A stretch of 64,000 bases of DNA from Terrabacter sp040702505 (GTDB lineage Bacteria; Actinomycetota; Actinomycetes; Actinomycetales; Dermatophilaceae): contig NZ_JBFBLC010000009.1 in NCBI RefSeq assembly GCF_040702505.1, positions 1 to 64,000 of the forward strand, written 5' to 3'. Of the stretch, positions 20,319 through 31,654 are shown in pieces; within the stretch, counting starts at the first letter, position 1; every line of letters starts with the position of its first letter. The notes beneath the pieces were generated by a model, which made no database searches, had not been told where the DNA came from, and saw nothing but the letters and a program-made list of their open reading frames with translations. Position numbers and translations under genes: made by a program.

Positions 20319-20600
20319 ATGGCTGACGCGAGCACGACCGACAGCACGTTCCCCGACATCGCCGGGCTGCGCTACGAGGACGCCCGCGAGGAGCTCATCG
20401 CCATCGTGGCCAAGCTCGAGGCCGGCCAGGCGCCCCTCGAGGACTCCATGCAGCTGTGGCGTCGTGGCGAGGCCCTGGCCGCGCACTGCGCAACCTGGCT
20501 CGACGGCGCCCAGGCCGAGATCGAGCGCTCCACGCGCCCCGCTTCGGGCGCCGGTGAGATCCACGCCGACGACGAGATCTTCGACGAGGACGACTCCTGA
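20319..20600 (+). CDS. xseB: Exodeoxyribonuclease VII small subunit
   Basis: Small helical subunit of 93 aa that binds the XseA coiled coils. The core YEDAREELIAIVAKLEAGQA and LEDSMQLWRRGEALAAHC is diagnostic. A 25-residue acidic tail ends DEDDS. ATG at 20319 lies 10 bp after xseA, so they form an operon. Confidence 0.95.
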   Translation: MADASTTDSTFPDIAGLRYEDAREELIAIVAKLEAGQAPLEDSMQLWRRGEALAAHCATWLDGAQAEIERSTRPASGAGEIHADDEIFDEDDS

Positions 20601-20612
20601 CGGGTCTCCGAC

Positions 20613-21353
20613 TCAGCCCGTGGTCTTCGAGGGCACCGGCGTCACGCCGGCTGCCGGCTTCACCGGCGCGAGCGCGGCGACGAACGCCTTGAGCTCGTCC
20701 TCGGGGGCGGTGCCGCTCGCCACCACGGTGACGCCCTTGGGCCCGGAGCCCTTGGCCACGTAGGCGATCTGGTTGACGCTGCTCGCGACGAACTTCTCGA
20801 AGCTGCGGCCGGAGACCGTGACGGTGCCCGCGGCCACACCGTCGTTGACGGAGCGGTTCACCCATCCCGGGGTGGCGCCGGCCGCCTGCTTGAGGGCGAT
20901 GTCGGCACCGCTCGGCGTCGTCCACACGGTGGTGAAGGTGGGCACCTGGTCGCTGCCCGGCATGTACGTCGCGACGGTGGGCACCCAGCCCTTGCCGAGC
21001 CCCTGCGGCACGAGCACCGTCAGGGACGTCTGGGCGGCGACCTGCGCCGCCTTGCCGGCAGCGTCGACCGCCGGCCGCTCCACCGAGGTGATGCGGGGGA
21101 CGATCGCGACGAGGGCCAGCACGAAGAGCCCGATGACGACCATCGAGCGGATCATGTTCGGGAAGGTTCCCAGGGAGTAGCGGCTGGGCGGTGCCGCGGG
21201 GGCCGGCTGACCCACCGGCGCCGGCTGGCTCTCCGGGTCCTGCTGCCCCGCGGACGAATCCCCGCCGGACGACGGTGCGACGTTCTCGGGAGCGACACTC
21301 TCTGGGGCCGCGCTCTCGGACGAGGGTGTCGACGGCGTCGACGGGGTGCTCAT
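20613..21353 (-). CDS. DUF4245 membrane-anchored protein
   Basis: Actinobacterial conserved protein of 246 aa. A Ser/Pro/Glu-rich cytoplasmic segment (residues 1-60) precedes one transmembrane helix (NMIRSMVVIGLFVLALVAIV). An extracytoplasmic DUF4245 domain (~80-235) follows. The function is unknown. Its position between xseB and glpX is conserved in many actinobacteria. It converges with xseB with 12 bp between stops. The ATG at 21353 is chosen; another in-frame ATG lies at 21362. Confidence 0.85.
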   Translation of the reverse strand: MSTPSTPSTPSSESAAPESVAPENVAPSSGGDSSAGQQDPESQPAPVGQPAPAAPPSRYSLGTFPNMIRSMVVIGLFVLALVAIVPRITSVERPAVDAAGKAAQVAAQTSLTVLVPQGLGKGWVPTVATYMPGSDQVPTFTTVWTTPSGADIALKQAAGATPGWVNRSVNDGVAAGTVTVSGRSFEKFVASSVNQIAYVAKGSGPKGVTVVASGTAPEDELKAFVAALAPVKPAAGVTPVPSKTTG

Positions 21354-21451
21354 GCCTCTCATCGTCCCCGACCGCCCGGCGCGGTCCAAACCGGGCCCCG
21401 GCCACCGATAGGCTGGCGCCGACTCGTTCTGCGCCGACGGAGGACCACCTG

Positions 21452-22444
21452 ATGAAGCACAGCCAGCCGGATCGCAACCTCGCTCTCGAGCTGGTCAGGG
21501 TGACGGAGGCGGCAGCCATGGCCGGAGGCCGCTGGGTCGGTCGCGGCGAGAAGAACAAGGCCGACGGGGCTGCCGTCGAGGCGATGCGCGCGATGATCTC
21601 GACCGTCAGCATGCGCGGTGTCGTGGTCATCGGCGAGGGCGAGAAGGACAACGCGCCGATGCTCTTCAACGGCGAGCAGGTCGGTGACGGCACCGGTCCC
21701 GAGGTCGACGTCGCCGTCGACCCGATCGACGGCACCACGCTGACCGCCAAGGGGATGAACAACGCCGTGGCCGTCATGGCCGTCGCCAACCGCGGCGCGA
21801 TGTACGACCCGTCCGCCGTCTTCTACATGGACAAGATCGCGACCGGCCCCGAGGCAGCGGACGTCGTCGACATCCGCCTCCCGGTCGCCGAGAACATCCG
21901 CCGCATCGCCAAGGCCAAGAAAGAGACGCCGGCCGACGTCACCGTCGTGATGCTCGACCGCCCCCGCCACGAGCCGCTCGCCGAGGAGATCCGCGCCACC
22001 GGCGCGCGCATCCGCTACATCCTCGACGGCGACGTGGCCGGCGCCGTCATGGCGGCCCGCCCGAACACCGGCGTCGACCTGCTCCTCGGCATCGGCGGCA
22101 CCCCCGAGGGGATCATCGCGGCCTGCGCGATCAAGTGCACCGGTGGAGTCATCCAGGGCCGGCTCTGGCCCAAGGACGACGACGAGCGCCAGAAGGCCAT
22201 CGACGCCGGCCACGACCTCGACCGCGTCCTGTCCACCGACGACCTCGTCACCGGTGAGTGCTTCTTCGTCGCCACTGGCATCACCGACGGTGAGCTGCTC
22301 CGGGGCGTGCGCTACGCCGCGAAGTCGGCCCGCACCAACTCGCTCGTCATGCGCTCGCGCAGCGGCACCATCCGAACCCTCGAGAGCGAGCACCGCTTCG
22401 ACCGGCCGGGCTGGTTCGGCAGCGCCGAGCTGGTCGAGCCCTGA
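21452..22444 (+). CDS. glpX: Class II fructose-1,6-bisphosphatase GlpX
   Basis: Gluconeogenic enzyme hydrolysing fructose-1,6-bisphosphate, 330 aa. Metal and substrate residues are visible in VVIGEGEKDNAPML (about residues 62-75), DVAVDPIDGTT, and IRYILDGDVAGAVM followed by GIGGTPEGI. Most free-living actinobacteria rely on this class II enzyme. ATG at 21452 has GGAGGA about 8 nt upstream. The PfkB kinase gene follows after 11 bp, suggesting one transcript. Confidence 0.97.
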   Translation: MKHSQPDRNLALELVRVTEAAAMAGGRWVGRGEKNKADGAAVEAMRAMISTVSMRGVVVIGEGEKDNAPMLFNGEQVGDGTGPEVDVAVDPIDGTTLTAKGMNNAVAVMAVANRGAMYDPSAVFYMDKIATGPEAADVVDIRLPVAENIRRIAKAKKETPADVTVVMLDRPRHEPLAEEIRATGARIRYILDGDVAGAVMAARPNTGVDLLLGIGGTPEGIIAACAIKCTGGVIQGRLWPKDDDERQKAIDAGHDLDRVLSTDDLVTGECFFVATGITDGELLRGVRYAAKSARTNSLVMRSRSGTIRTLESEHRFDRPGWFGSAELVEP

Positions 22445-22455
22445 GGAGCCACCCG

Positions 22456-23394
22456 GTGACCGACTCCGCTGCCGCGGTCCGCACCCTCGTCGTGGGCGAG
22501 GCGCTCGTCGACGCCGTGACCACCCCGGGCGGCACCACGCTCGAGCACGTGGGCGGCAGCCCCGCCAACGTCGCCTTCGGCTTCGCCGCCCTGGACCACC
22601 CCGTCGACCTCGCCACGTGGATCGCCACCGACGAGCGTGGCCGACGCATCGAGGAGGTATGCCGTCAGCGCGGCGTCGCCCTGACGCCTGGGTCGCTGGG
22701 GGCGGCGTTCACGTCCGTCGCCCACGCGACGCTCGACGCCGGCGGGGCGGCGACGTACGTCTTCGACCTCGAGTGGCAGGTGGCGTCCGTCCCCGGCCTG
22801 ACGGCATACGGCCACGTCCACACCGGCAGCATCGGCGCGGTGCTCGAGCCCGGGGCCGCCCAGGTGCGCGAGATCCTCGCCGAGGCGCACGCGGTCGGCG
22901 CGACCGTGTCGTACGACCCGAACGCGCGTCCCTCCCTGATGGGCCGGCCCGAGCGGGCGCGGCGCACGGTCGAGAGCAACATCGCGCTCTCCGACGTGGT
23001 CAAGGTGAGCGACGAGGACATCGCCTGGCTGTGCCCCGGCGAGTCGATCGACGACGTCGTGCGTGCGTGGGGCGGGCTCGGCCCGGCTCTCGTCGTGGTC
23101 ACGCGTGGCGGCGACGGCGCCGTCGTCCATGTCACCCGCACTGGTGAGCAGCGGGCCCTGCCCGCGCCGGCAGTCGATGTCGTGGACACCGTCGGGGCCG
23201 GCGACTCGTTCATGTCGGGCCTGGTGTCCGGGCTCATCGACAGCGGGCTGCTCGGCGGCCCGCAAGCACGGGAGCGACTGCACGCGGCGGCCCTGGACGA
23301 CGTCCTCCCAGCCGTCGAGCGCGCGCTGCGCACCGGCGCGCTCACCGTCGGGCGTGCCGGAGCCCACGCCCCCACGCGGGTCGACCTGCGCTGA
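22456..23394 (+). CDS. PfkB-family sugar kinase, probably fructokinase-like
   Basis: Ribokinase-fold carbohydrate kinase of 312 aa. The N-terminal substrate motif HVGGSPANVAFGFAALDH and the C-terminal anion-hole/catalytic motif DTVGAGDSFMSGLVSGL are complete; KVSDEDIAWL and LVVVTRGGDGAVV are typical of fructokinases of this family. GTG at 22456 follows GAGGAG. Being 11 bp behind glpX, it links to hexose phosphate metabolism. Fructose specificity is inferred from overall resemblance only. Confidence 0.88.
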   Translation: MTDSAAAVRTLVVGEALVDAVTTPGGTTLEHVGGSPANVAFGFAALDHPVDLATWIATDERGRRIEEVCRQRGVALTPGSLGAAFTSVAHATLDAGGAATYVFDLEWQVASVPGLTAYGHVHTGSIGAVLEPGAAQVREILAEAHAVGATVSYDPNARPSLMGRPERARRTVESNIALSDVVKVSDEDIAWLCPGESIDDVVRAWGGLGPALVVVTRGGDGAVVHVTRTGEQRALPAPAVDVVDTVGAGDSFMSGLVSGLIDSGLLGGPQARERLHAAALDDVLPAVERALRTGALTVGRAGAHAPTRVDLR

Positions 23395-23521
23395 GCCCGC
23401 TCCGGGCATTCGACAAGACGTCGCGGCCTGTTGCACCATGCTGGGCGACCTGCTGGTGAGAAACGGCCGCAGGTCCGGCTGACGCCCCGGCGCCGGGGCG
23501 TCCTCCTGTGAGGAACACCTC

Positions 23522-23851
23522 GTGCCCGACCCCACCCCTCCACCACCCCGTCCGGAACGTCGCATCGGCCCGTACGAGAAGAGCCTGATCGAGGACCGCG
23601 CCCGGCGCGAGGCCCGGGAGGCCGAGCAGGCCCGGCGCGCTGCGCGGCTGCGCAGCCGCATCATCCTGGGCGTCCTCGTCGTCCTGCTGCTGGCCGCCGG
23701 CGTCGTGGGTGGCCTGCTCTGGCGAAGCGCCCGGGAGGCCGCCCCGACCAACGGCCAGACGCAGCGGGCCCATGCGCTCGTGGCAGGCGACCACGGGCAC
23801 GACCGCGCCACCGACGCCCGGCGCCACGACGAAGGACCGCGACCTCGCTAG
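23522..23851 (+). CDS. Small single-pass membrane protein, unknown
   Basis: Predicted protein of 109 aa from GTG 23522 with AGGAA upstream. It has a proline-rich start, a charged Arg/Glu/Ala helix (residues 20-45) and one transmembrane segment (IILGVLVVLLLAAGVVGGLLW). The last 35 residues are His/Arg/Asp-rich and look unlike a natural tail. The alternative frame over the same bases reads GTTAPPTPGATTKDRDLA, so a frameshift near 23760 is possible. I do not recognise the family. Confidence 0.5.
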   Translation: MPDPTPPPPRPERRIGPYEKSLIEDRARREAREAEQARRAARLRSRIILGVLVVLLLAAGVVGGLLWRSAREAAPTNGQTQRAHALVAGDHGHDRATDARRHDEGPRPR

Positions 23852-23893
23852 GAGGCCACGGCCCTTCGTTGCACGCTGCTGCGTTCGGCTGCG

Positions 23894-24823
23894 TCAGCCC
23901 TTGACGGCGCCTGAGGTCATGCCGCGGATGAAGTACCGCTGCAGCGCCAGGAACACGATGATCGGGACGATGATCGTGATGTAGCCCGCGGCCGGGATCA
24001 GCTCCCGACCGGCGCCGGTCTGGCCCTGCAGGCCTTGCAGGGCCACCGTGGCGACGGTGTTGTCGCCACGGCCGAGGAAGATCAGCGCGACGAGCAGGTC
24101 GTTCCAGACCCAGAGGAACTGGAAGATGGCGAACGACGCCAGCGCCGGCATCGACATGGGCATGATGAGGCGCCAGAACGTCGTGAAGTGGCTGGCCCCG
24201 TCGATCTTCGCCGACTCGATGACGGCCGTGGGCAGCCCCGACATGTAGCTGCGCAGGATGTAGATGGCCAGCGGCATGCCGAAGCCGATGTGGGCCAGCC
24301 ACACCGCGATGAAGGTGCCGTTGAGGCCGAGGCCCGAGTAGAGCTTGACCAGGGGCACGAAGGCGACCTGGTTGGGGACGACCAGCAGGCCGACGATGAT
24401 GACGAAGACGACGTCGCGGCCCTTCCACTGCATGAAGGTGAAGGCGTAGGCCGCGAACGCCGCGATGAGGATCGGGATCACCGTCGCCGGCAGCGCCACG
24501 ATCAGGCTGTTGAGGAACGCCTGGGCCATCGGGATGCCGGCGGCATCGGACGTCAGGACCGTCGTGTAGTTCGAGAGCGTCCACGACGAGCCGAAGGGGT
24601 TGAAGAAGGCCGTCCACCACCCGGAGGCGAACTGGTCGTCGCGCGGGCGGAAGGAGTTGACCAGCATGCCGAGCGCCGGGATCATCCACGCGATGCAGAG
24701 GACGATCAGCCCGATGCGGACCGGCCAGTTGGCGGACCCGCTGCCCGTGCCCTCCTTGCTCTGACGGATGATCTGCGGCTCGTCGGCGGGAGCGCCGGTG
24801 CCCGGCTGCAACGTGGTGGTCAT
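23894..24823 (-). CDS. Sugar ABC transporter permease, MalG/AglG type
   Basis: Inner-membrane permease of a CUT1 carbohydrate importer, 309 aa. After a 30-residue cytoplasmic N-terminus, six hydrophobic segments are visible, with the EAA coupling loop ESAKIDGASHFTTFWRLIMP near residues 205-225. It is the last gene of a three-gene operon (binding protein, permease, permease) and its ATG overlaps the previous stop (ATGA, 24820-24823). No ATPase gene is present; CUT1 systems in actinobacteria commonly share a distant MsiK-type ATPase. Alpha-glucoside transport is inferred from resemblance to AglG. Confidence 0.9.
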   Translation of the reverse strand: MTTTLQPGTGAPADEPQIIRQSKEGTGSGSANWPVRIGLIVLCIAWMIPALGMLVNSFRPRDDQFASGWWTAFFNPFGSSWTLSNYTTVLTSDAAGIPMAQAFLNSLIVALPATVIPILIAAFAAYAFTFMQWKGRDVVFVIIVGLLVVPNQVAFVPLVKLYSGLGLNGTFIAVWLAHIGFGMPLAIYILRSYMSGLPTAVIESAKIDGASHFTTFWRLIMPMSMPALASFAIFQFLWVWNDLLVALIFLGRGDNTVATVALQGLQGQTGAGRELIPAAGYITIIVPIIVFLALQRYFIRGMTSGAVKG

Positions 24824-25803
24824 CGTGCTGCCTCCTCGGCCCTGAAGTGGCGGACCTGGTAGATCAGGATCGGGATGACGGCGATGAGCAGGATCACCAC
24901 GATCGCGGACGCGATGCCGTTGTTGCCCTGCGTGTAGAGCTCGTCGTAGAAGCGCCGCGCGATGACGTCGGTGTTGTAGGCGCCGTTGGTCGTGACGTAG
25001 ACGACGTCGAAGACCTTCATGACGCCGATGAGCACGGTGATGAACACCGTGATCACGGTCGGCCAGATCTGCGGGACGATGATGCTGAAGAAGATCCTCC
25101 GCTCACCGGCGCCGTCGATGCGGCCCGCCTCGACCGTGTCCTCCGGAACGCCCTTGATCGCGGCCGACAGCAGCACCATCGAGTAGCCGACCTGCGTCCA
25201 GATCAGGATGATCATGAGCAGCAGGCTGTTCAGGTGCAGGGTGCTCGTGCCGTACCAGAAGACCGGCTCCTTGCCGAAGAAGCCCAGGATGGCGTTGAGG
25301 ATGCCGGTCTGCGGCGCGCCGGCGGGCTGGTAGTCGTAGACCGTGCGCCAGATCGTCGCGGCGCCGACCATGCTGATGGCCATCGGCAGGAAGATGAACG
25401 TCTTGGTCGTCTTCTCACCGCGCGCCCGGAGCCGGTCCGCGAGCACGGCCACGCCCAGGCCGAGGACCACCGTCAGGGCCGGGACGATGATGATCCACAG
25501 CACGTTGTTGAAGATCACCTGCAGGAACGTGCTGTCGGTCAGGACGTCCTTGTAGTTCTGGAACCCGACGTACGCCGTCGAGTCCTCGTTGGCGAAGCTG
25601 TATTGGATCGTCACGATGGCCGGGTAGATGAGGTAGACGGCGATCGCGAGGATCGCCGGTCCCGCGAACATCCACGGCTTGACCCGGTCCTCCCACCGGC
25701 CCTTGAGGGACTCGGCGAGCTTGTTGAGGATCCAGAAGATGATGATGGCGCCGCCGATGCCCCCGATGATCGCGATCACCGCGTTGGCGATCTTGATGGC
25801 CAT
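24820..25803 (-). CDS. Sugar ABC transporter permease, MalF/AglF type
   Basis: CUT1 permease of 327 aa with an extra N-terminal membrane segment (VIAIIGGIGGAIIIFWIL) before the standard six, as in AglF-like proteins. It has TIQYSFANEDS in the first periplasmic region, and the EAA loop reads EAGRIDGAGERRIFFSIIVP near residues 235-255. The start ATG at 25803 follows GAGAGGAAG. It lies between the binding-protein gene and the second permease, with which it overlaps by four bases. Confidence 0.9.
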   Translation of the reverse strand: MAIKIANAVIAIIGGIGGAIIIFWILNKLAESLKGRWEDRVKPWMFAGPAILAIAVYLIYPAIVTIQYSFANEDSTAYVGFQNYKDVLTDSTFLQVIFNNVLWIIIVPALTVVLGLGVAVLADRLRARGEKTTKTFIFLPMAISMVGAATIWRTVYDYQPAGAPQTGILNAILGFFGKEPVFWYGTSTLHLNSLLLMIILIWTQVGYSMVLLSAAIKGVPEDTVEAGRIDGAGERRIFFSIIVPQIWPTVITVFITVLIGVMKVFDVVYVTTNGAYNTDVIARRFYDELYTQGNNGIASAIVVILLIAVIPILIYQVRHFRAEEAAR

Positions 25804-25882
25804 GGCACTTCCTCTCTCGCTTTAGAGAATGCGCTGTCGACTGCGAGGGCGACCACGTGGTCGCCCTCGCAGTCCGGGGGCG

Positions 25883-27211
25883 TCAGCTGCCGGACTTGGG
25901 GAAGCTGGCGTCGATGTTGTTGAGCGTCGTGTCGAGGTCCTGCTGGCCGGAGAGCCACTTGACCGGCTCGGTCCAGAAGGTGCCTGCACCGACCTTGGCG
26001 GGCATGGCGTCGGAACCGTCGAAGCGGGCTGCCGTCGCCTTGTAGAGCACGTCGGTCGCGATCTTCTGCAGCGTCTTGTTCGGCAGCAGCGACACGTCGG
26101 CCGTCTTGTGCGGCGAGAAGGCCCCGTTCTTGGCCTGCTCGGTGCCGTTCTCCTTGCTGGCGATGAAGTTGCGCAGCTTGAGCACGTTGGCGTCGTTGTT
26201 GAAGGCAGCCGCGATGTCACCGGCCACGAGGACCGAGTTGTTTCCCGCCGTCTTGGCCGGGAAGGGGATCGGGTTCGTCTCGGTGTCGAGCTTGGCGATC
26301 ACCGAGTCGGGGAAGCCACCCTTGTTGGCCACGAACGTCGCCTGCTTGAACATGTAGCAGCCGGGGGGCTGGGTGAAGAGGGCGTTGCCACCGGTCTGGA
26401 AGTTGGTCGCCGGGATGGACTTGGTGCCGCCGCGGACGTAGCCGTCACCGAAGGCGATCTTCTGGAAGTACTCCCACGCGGGCTTGATCTCGGGGCTGTT
26501 GAACTTCAGCTCGCCCTTGACCCACTTGTCGTAGTTGTCAGGACCTGCGATGCGCAGGACGAGGTCCTCGATCCAGTCCGTGATGGGCCAGCCGGTCGCC
26601 TGGCCCGACTCCGCCGCGATGCACCACGGCGTCTTGCCCTCGGACTTGATCTTCTGCGTCAGCGTCAGCAGGTCGTCGAGCGTGGCGGGCGCCTGCACGC
26701 CGAGCGCCTTGAACGCCGGGGCGTCGGTCCAGATGATGCTCTTGACGCTCACCTCGTTGGGAAGGCCGTAGACCTTGCCGTCGGCGCACGTGCCCGCCTG
26801 GACGAAGCCGGGGACGAGCGTCTCCTTGTCGGTGGCCACGGTCGCGTCGTCGTACGGGACCAGCTTCTTCTGCCTGGCGAGGTCGCACATCAGGCCGGGC
26901 TGCGGGAAGAGCCCGACGTCGGGCGGGTTGCCGCCTTGGACGCGGGTGCGGATCTCGGTGTCCCACGAGGCGGACTTGGTGAACTTGACGGTGATGTTGT
27001 TGTCCTTGGCCCACTTCGAGACGTCGGCCTTGAAGCCGGGCTCGGTGTCGGGGCCGAGGCCGTACATCACCTCGATGGTGGTCTTGCCCGGACCGCTGGC
27101 CGTCGACCCGTTGGAGCCGCTGCCACCAGAGTTGGACGACAGACATCCCGCGGCCAGACCGGCGACACCGATCCCCACCAACGCTGTCACGGTTGACCTG
27201 CGATTGATCAT
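25883..27211 (-). CDS. Sugar ABC transporter substrate-binding lipoprotein (AglE-like)
   Basis: Extracellular solute-binding protein family 1, 442 aa. The start ATG 27211 has a strong ribosome-binding site (AAGGAGGAG). The lipobox LAAGC near residue 22 marks a lipoprotein anchored to the membrane, followed by a Ser/Gly linker. The mature part shows typical elements such as NPPDVGLFPQPGLMCDL, DGKVYGLPNEVSVKSIIW and WPITDWIEDLVLRIAG. It heads the operon with two permeases. With a starch-degrading enzyme elsewhere in the window, alpha-glucoside or maltodextrin uptake is a reasonable inference, not shown. Confidence 0.9.
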   Translation of the reverse strand: MINRRSTVTALVGIGVAGLAAGCLSSNSGGSGSNGSTASGPGKTTIEVMYGLGPDTEPGFKADVSKWAKDNNITVKFTKSASWDTEIRTRVQGGNPPDVGLFPQPGLMCDLARQKKLVPYDDATVATDKETLVPGFVQAGTCADGKVYGLPNEVSVKSIIWTDAPAFKALGVQAPATLDDLLTLTQKIKSEGKTPWCIAAESGQATGWPITDWIEDLVLRIAGPDNYDKWVKGELKFNSPEIKPAWEYFQKIAFGDGYVRGGTKSIPATNFQTGGNALFTQPPGCYMFKQATFVANKGGFPDSVIAKLDTETNPIPFPAKTAGNNSVLVAGDIAAAFNNDANVLKLRNFIASKENGTEQAKNGAFSPHKTADVSLLPNKTLQKIATDVLYKATAARFDGSDAMPAKVGAGTFWTEPVKWLSGQQDLDTTLNNIDASFPKSGS

Positions 27212-27606
27212 GCCTGCTCCTCCTTGGAGGTTTGGGGGCTGCACTGGCCCCAAAGCTGACCGGTCACGGCTCGTGCCGGTTCCAAACAGGTGTGGGGGCG
27301 GTTCGGCGCCCACCTCTTCATCTGCAGTTCATGTAGTTGATGTAGATCACACTGAACACCACAACAGTGACGCCCGCCACACCTCTGCGGGGTTTTGCCA
27401 ACTTGTTACTACCCGAATCGTGATCTGAGGCGTCGGCCGCGCTCTGCCAGAGACCGATTCGGGCAAAACCGGGCCGAGCTGCCCGAACCGAGCCACCTGT
27501 CGGCTCGCGGTGGCGACCGATTAGGCTCGCAGGCGGCGTCGTGCGACCGCGGCGCAGGGGCGGACACCGCGTGGCGCCCCGAGGAACGACACCGAGGACA
27601 CCTGAG
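27212..27606. other. Divergent intergenic region, sugar ABC operon and fumarase
   Basis: About 395 bp without a gene. The stretch 27310-27425 is clearly richer in A/T than its surroundings and contains direct repeats such as GTAGTTGATGTAGAT and several TTG/CAA half-sites, suitable for a promoter and a LacI-type operator for the sugar operon. I could not fix a -10/-35 pair. The 27430-27600 part is GC-rich and featureless; the open frame through it to 27541 is not supported by codon use. Confidence 0.45.
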
Positions 27607-29358
<1,752 letters not shown>

Positions 29359-29375
29359 CCAACGAGAGGACACAG

Positions 29376-29891
29376 ATGAGTGAGAACGCCTCCGCCGTCA
29401 ACGGATTCGACGATCTGCTGGCAGCGAACCGCGCCTACGCCGACTCCTTCGGTATGGCCGGCTTCGACGGTATCGCCCGCGCGGGCGTCGCGATCGTCAC
29501 GTGCATGGACTCCCGCATCGACCCGCTCGGGCTGCTGGGGCTCAAGCCCGGCGACGCCAAGATCTTCCGCAATCCCGGTGGCCGCGTGGGCTCCTCGGCG
29601 CTCGAGGCGCTGGTGCTGGCCACGCACCTGCTCGGCGTCGAGCGCATCCTCGTCGTCCCGCACACCCGTTGCGCTATGGCCTCCAACAGCGAGGTCGAGC
29701 TGCGTGAGCGCGTGGGCGCCAGCGCCGGCAAGGACGCGTCGTGGATGACGTTCCACGCCATCGAGGACCAGGAGCGCGCCCTGCGCGAGGACCTCGCCAA
29801 GGTGCGCACGCACCCGCTCATCGCCGAGGGCACGCTCGTCGGCGGCTTCATCTACGACGTCGACTCGGGACTGCTGCGCCCCGTCGACTGA
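29376..29891 (+). CDS. Beta-class carbonic anhydrase
   Basis: Zinc enzyme of 171 aa interconverting CO2 and bicarbonate. Zinc ligands and the Asp-Arg pair are visible as C43-M-D45-S-R47 (VTCMDSRIDP) and H96-x-x-C99 (VVPHTRCAM); FRNPGGRV is the third signature. The size and the short form resemble mycobacterial and other actinobacterial beta-CAs. ATG 29376 follows GAGAGGA, 17 bp behind the fumarase, so the two are probably co-transcribed. Confidence 0.93.
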   Translation: MSENASAVNGFDDLLAANRAYADSFGMAGFDGIARAGVAIVTCMDSRIDPLGLLGLKPGDAKIFRNPGGRVGSSALEALVLATHLLGVERILVVPHTRCAMASNSEVELRERVGASAGKDASWMTFHAIEDQERALREDLAKVRTHPLIAEGTLVGGFIYDVDSGLLRPVD

Positions 29892-29897
29892 CCCCTC

Positions 29898-29962
29898 GCA
29901 CAGTGCCCACTCGACGTCCCACGTCGAGTGGGCACTTTCCGACGTCGAATGGGCACTGTGCG
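29898..29962. terminator. Three-arm inverted repeat with two alternative hairpins
   Basis: Arm A (29898-29919, containing AGTGCCCACTCGACGT) can pair perfectly over 16 bp with arm B (29921-29936, 3-nt loop) or over 22 bp with one mismatch with arm C (29941-29962). The region lies between the convergent carbonic anhydrase and glmM genes and can terminate both. The duplicated arm is unusual for a simple terminator. Confidence 0.7.
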
Positions 29963-30021
29963 ACGCCCGGCGGCCACTCACCGCGGCCGTATGCCGCCGG
30001 ACGGGCCGGGCGGCACATGGC

Positions 30022-31368
<1,347 letters not shown>

Positions 31369-31654
31369 TCGTTCTGCCTTCCCGAATCGGCCGACCGGTC
31401 GGCCGTCCTGTGCATGTCGTGTCGCTCGACGATACGGCACGGCGGTCCTGACGCCCATTCGACCCTTTGGACAGGTGGATCTGTCGTTCTTTTACCAGGT
31501 CCATAAGTTCAGGCGAATTGGCAGGTATCTCCCAGTCTTTCCGAAGGTTACAGCTCCCCCACAGCCCACACGATGGCCACACGCATCCGGCACCACCCCA
31601 CCCCAGTGGTCGAGATCCGGGCCATCGCCCGGCGGCCCATCGAAAGGAATCTGG

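Noticed and set aside
29898..29962. Riboswitch or tRNA-like element
   Set aside because: Only simple inverted repeats downstream of stop codons; no conserved riboswitch core and no cloverleaf.
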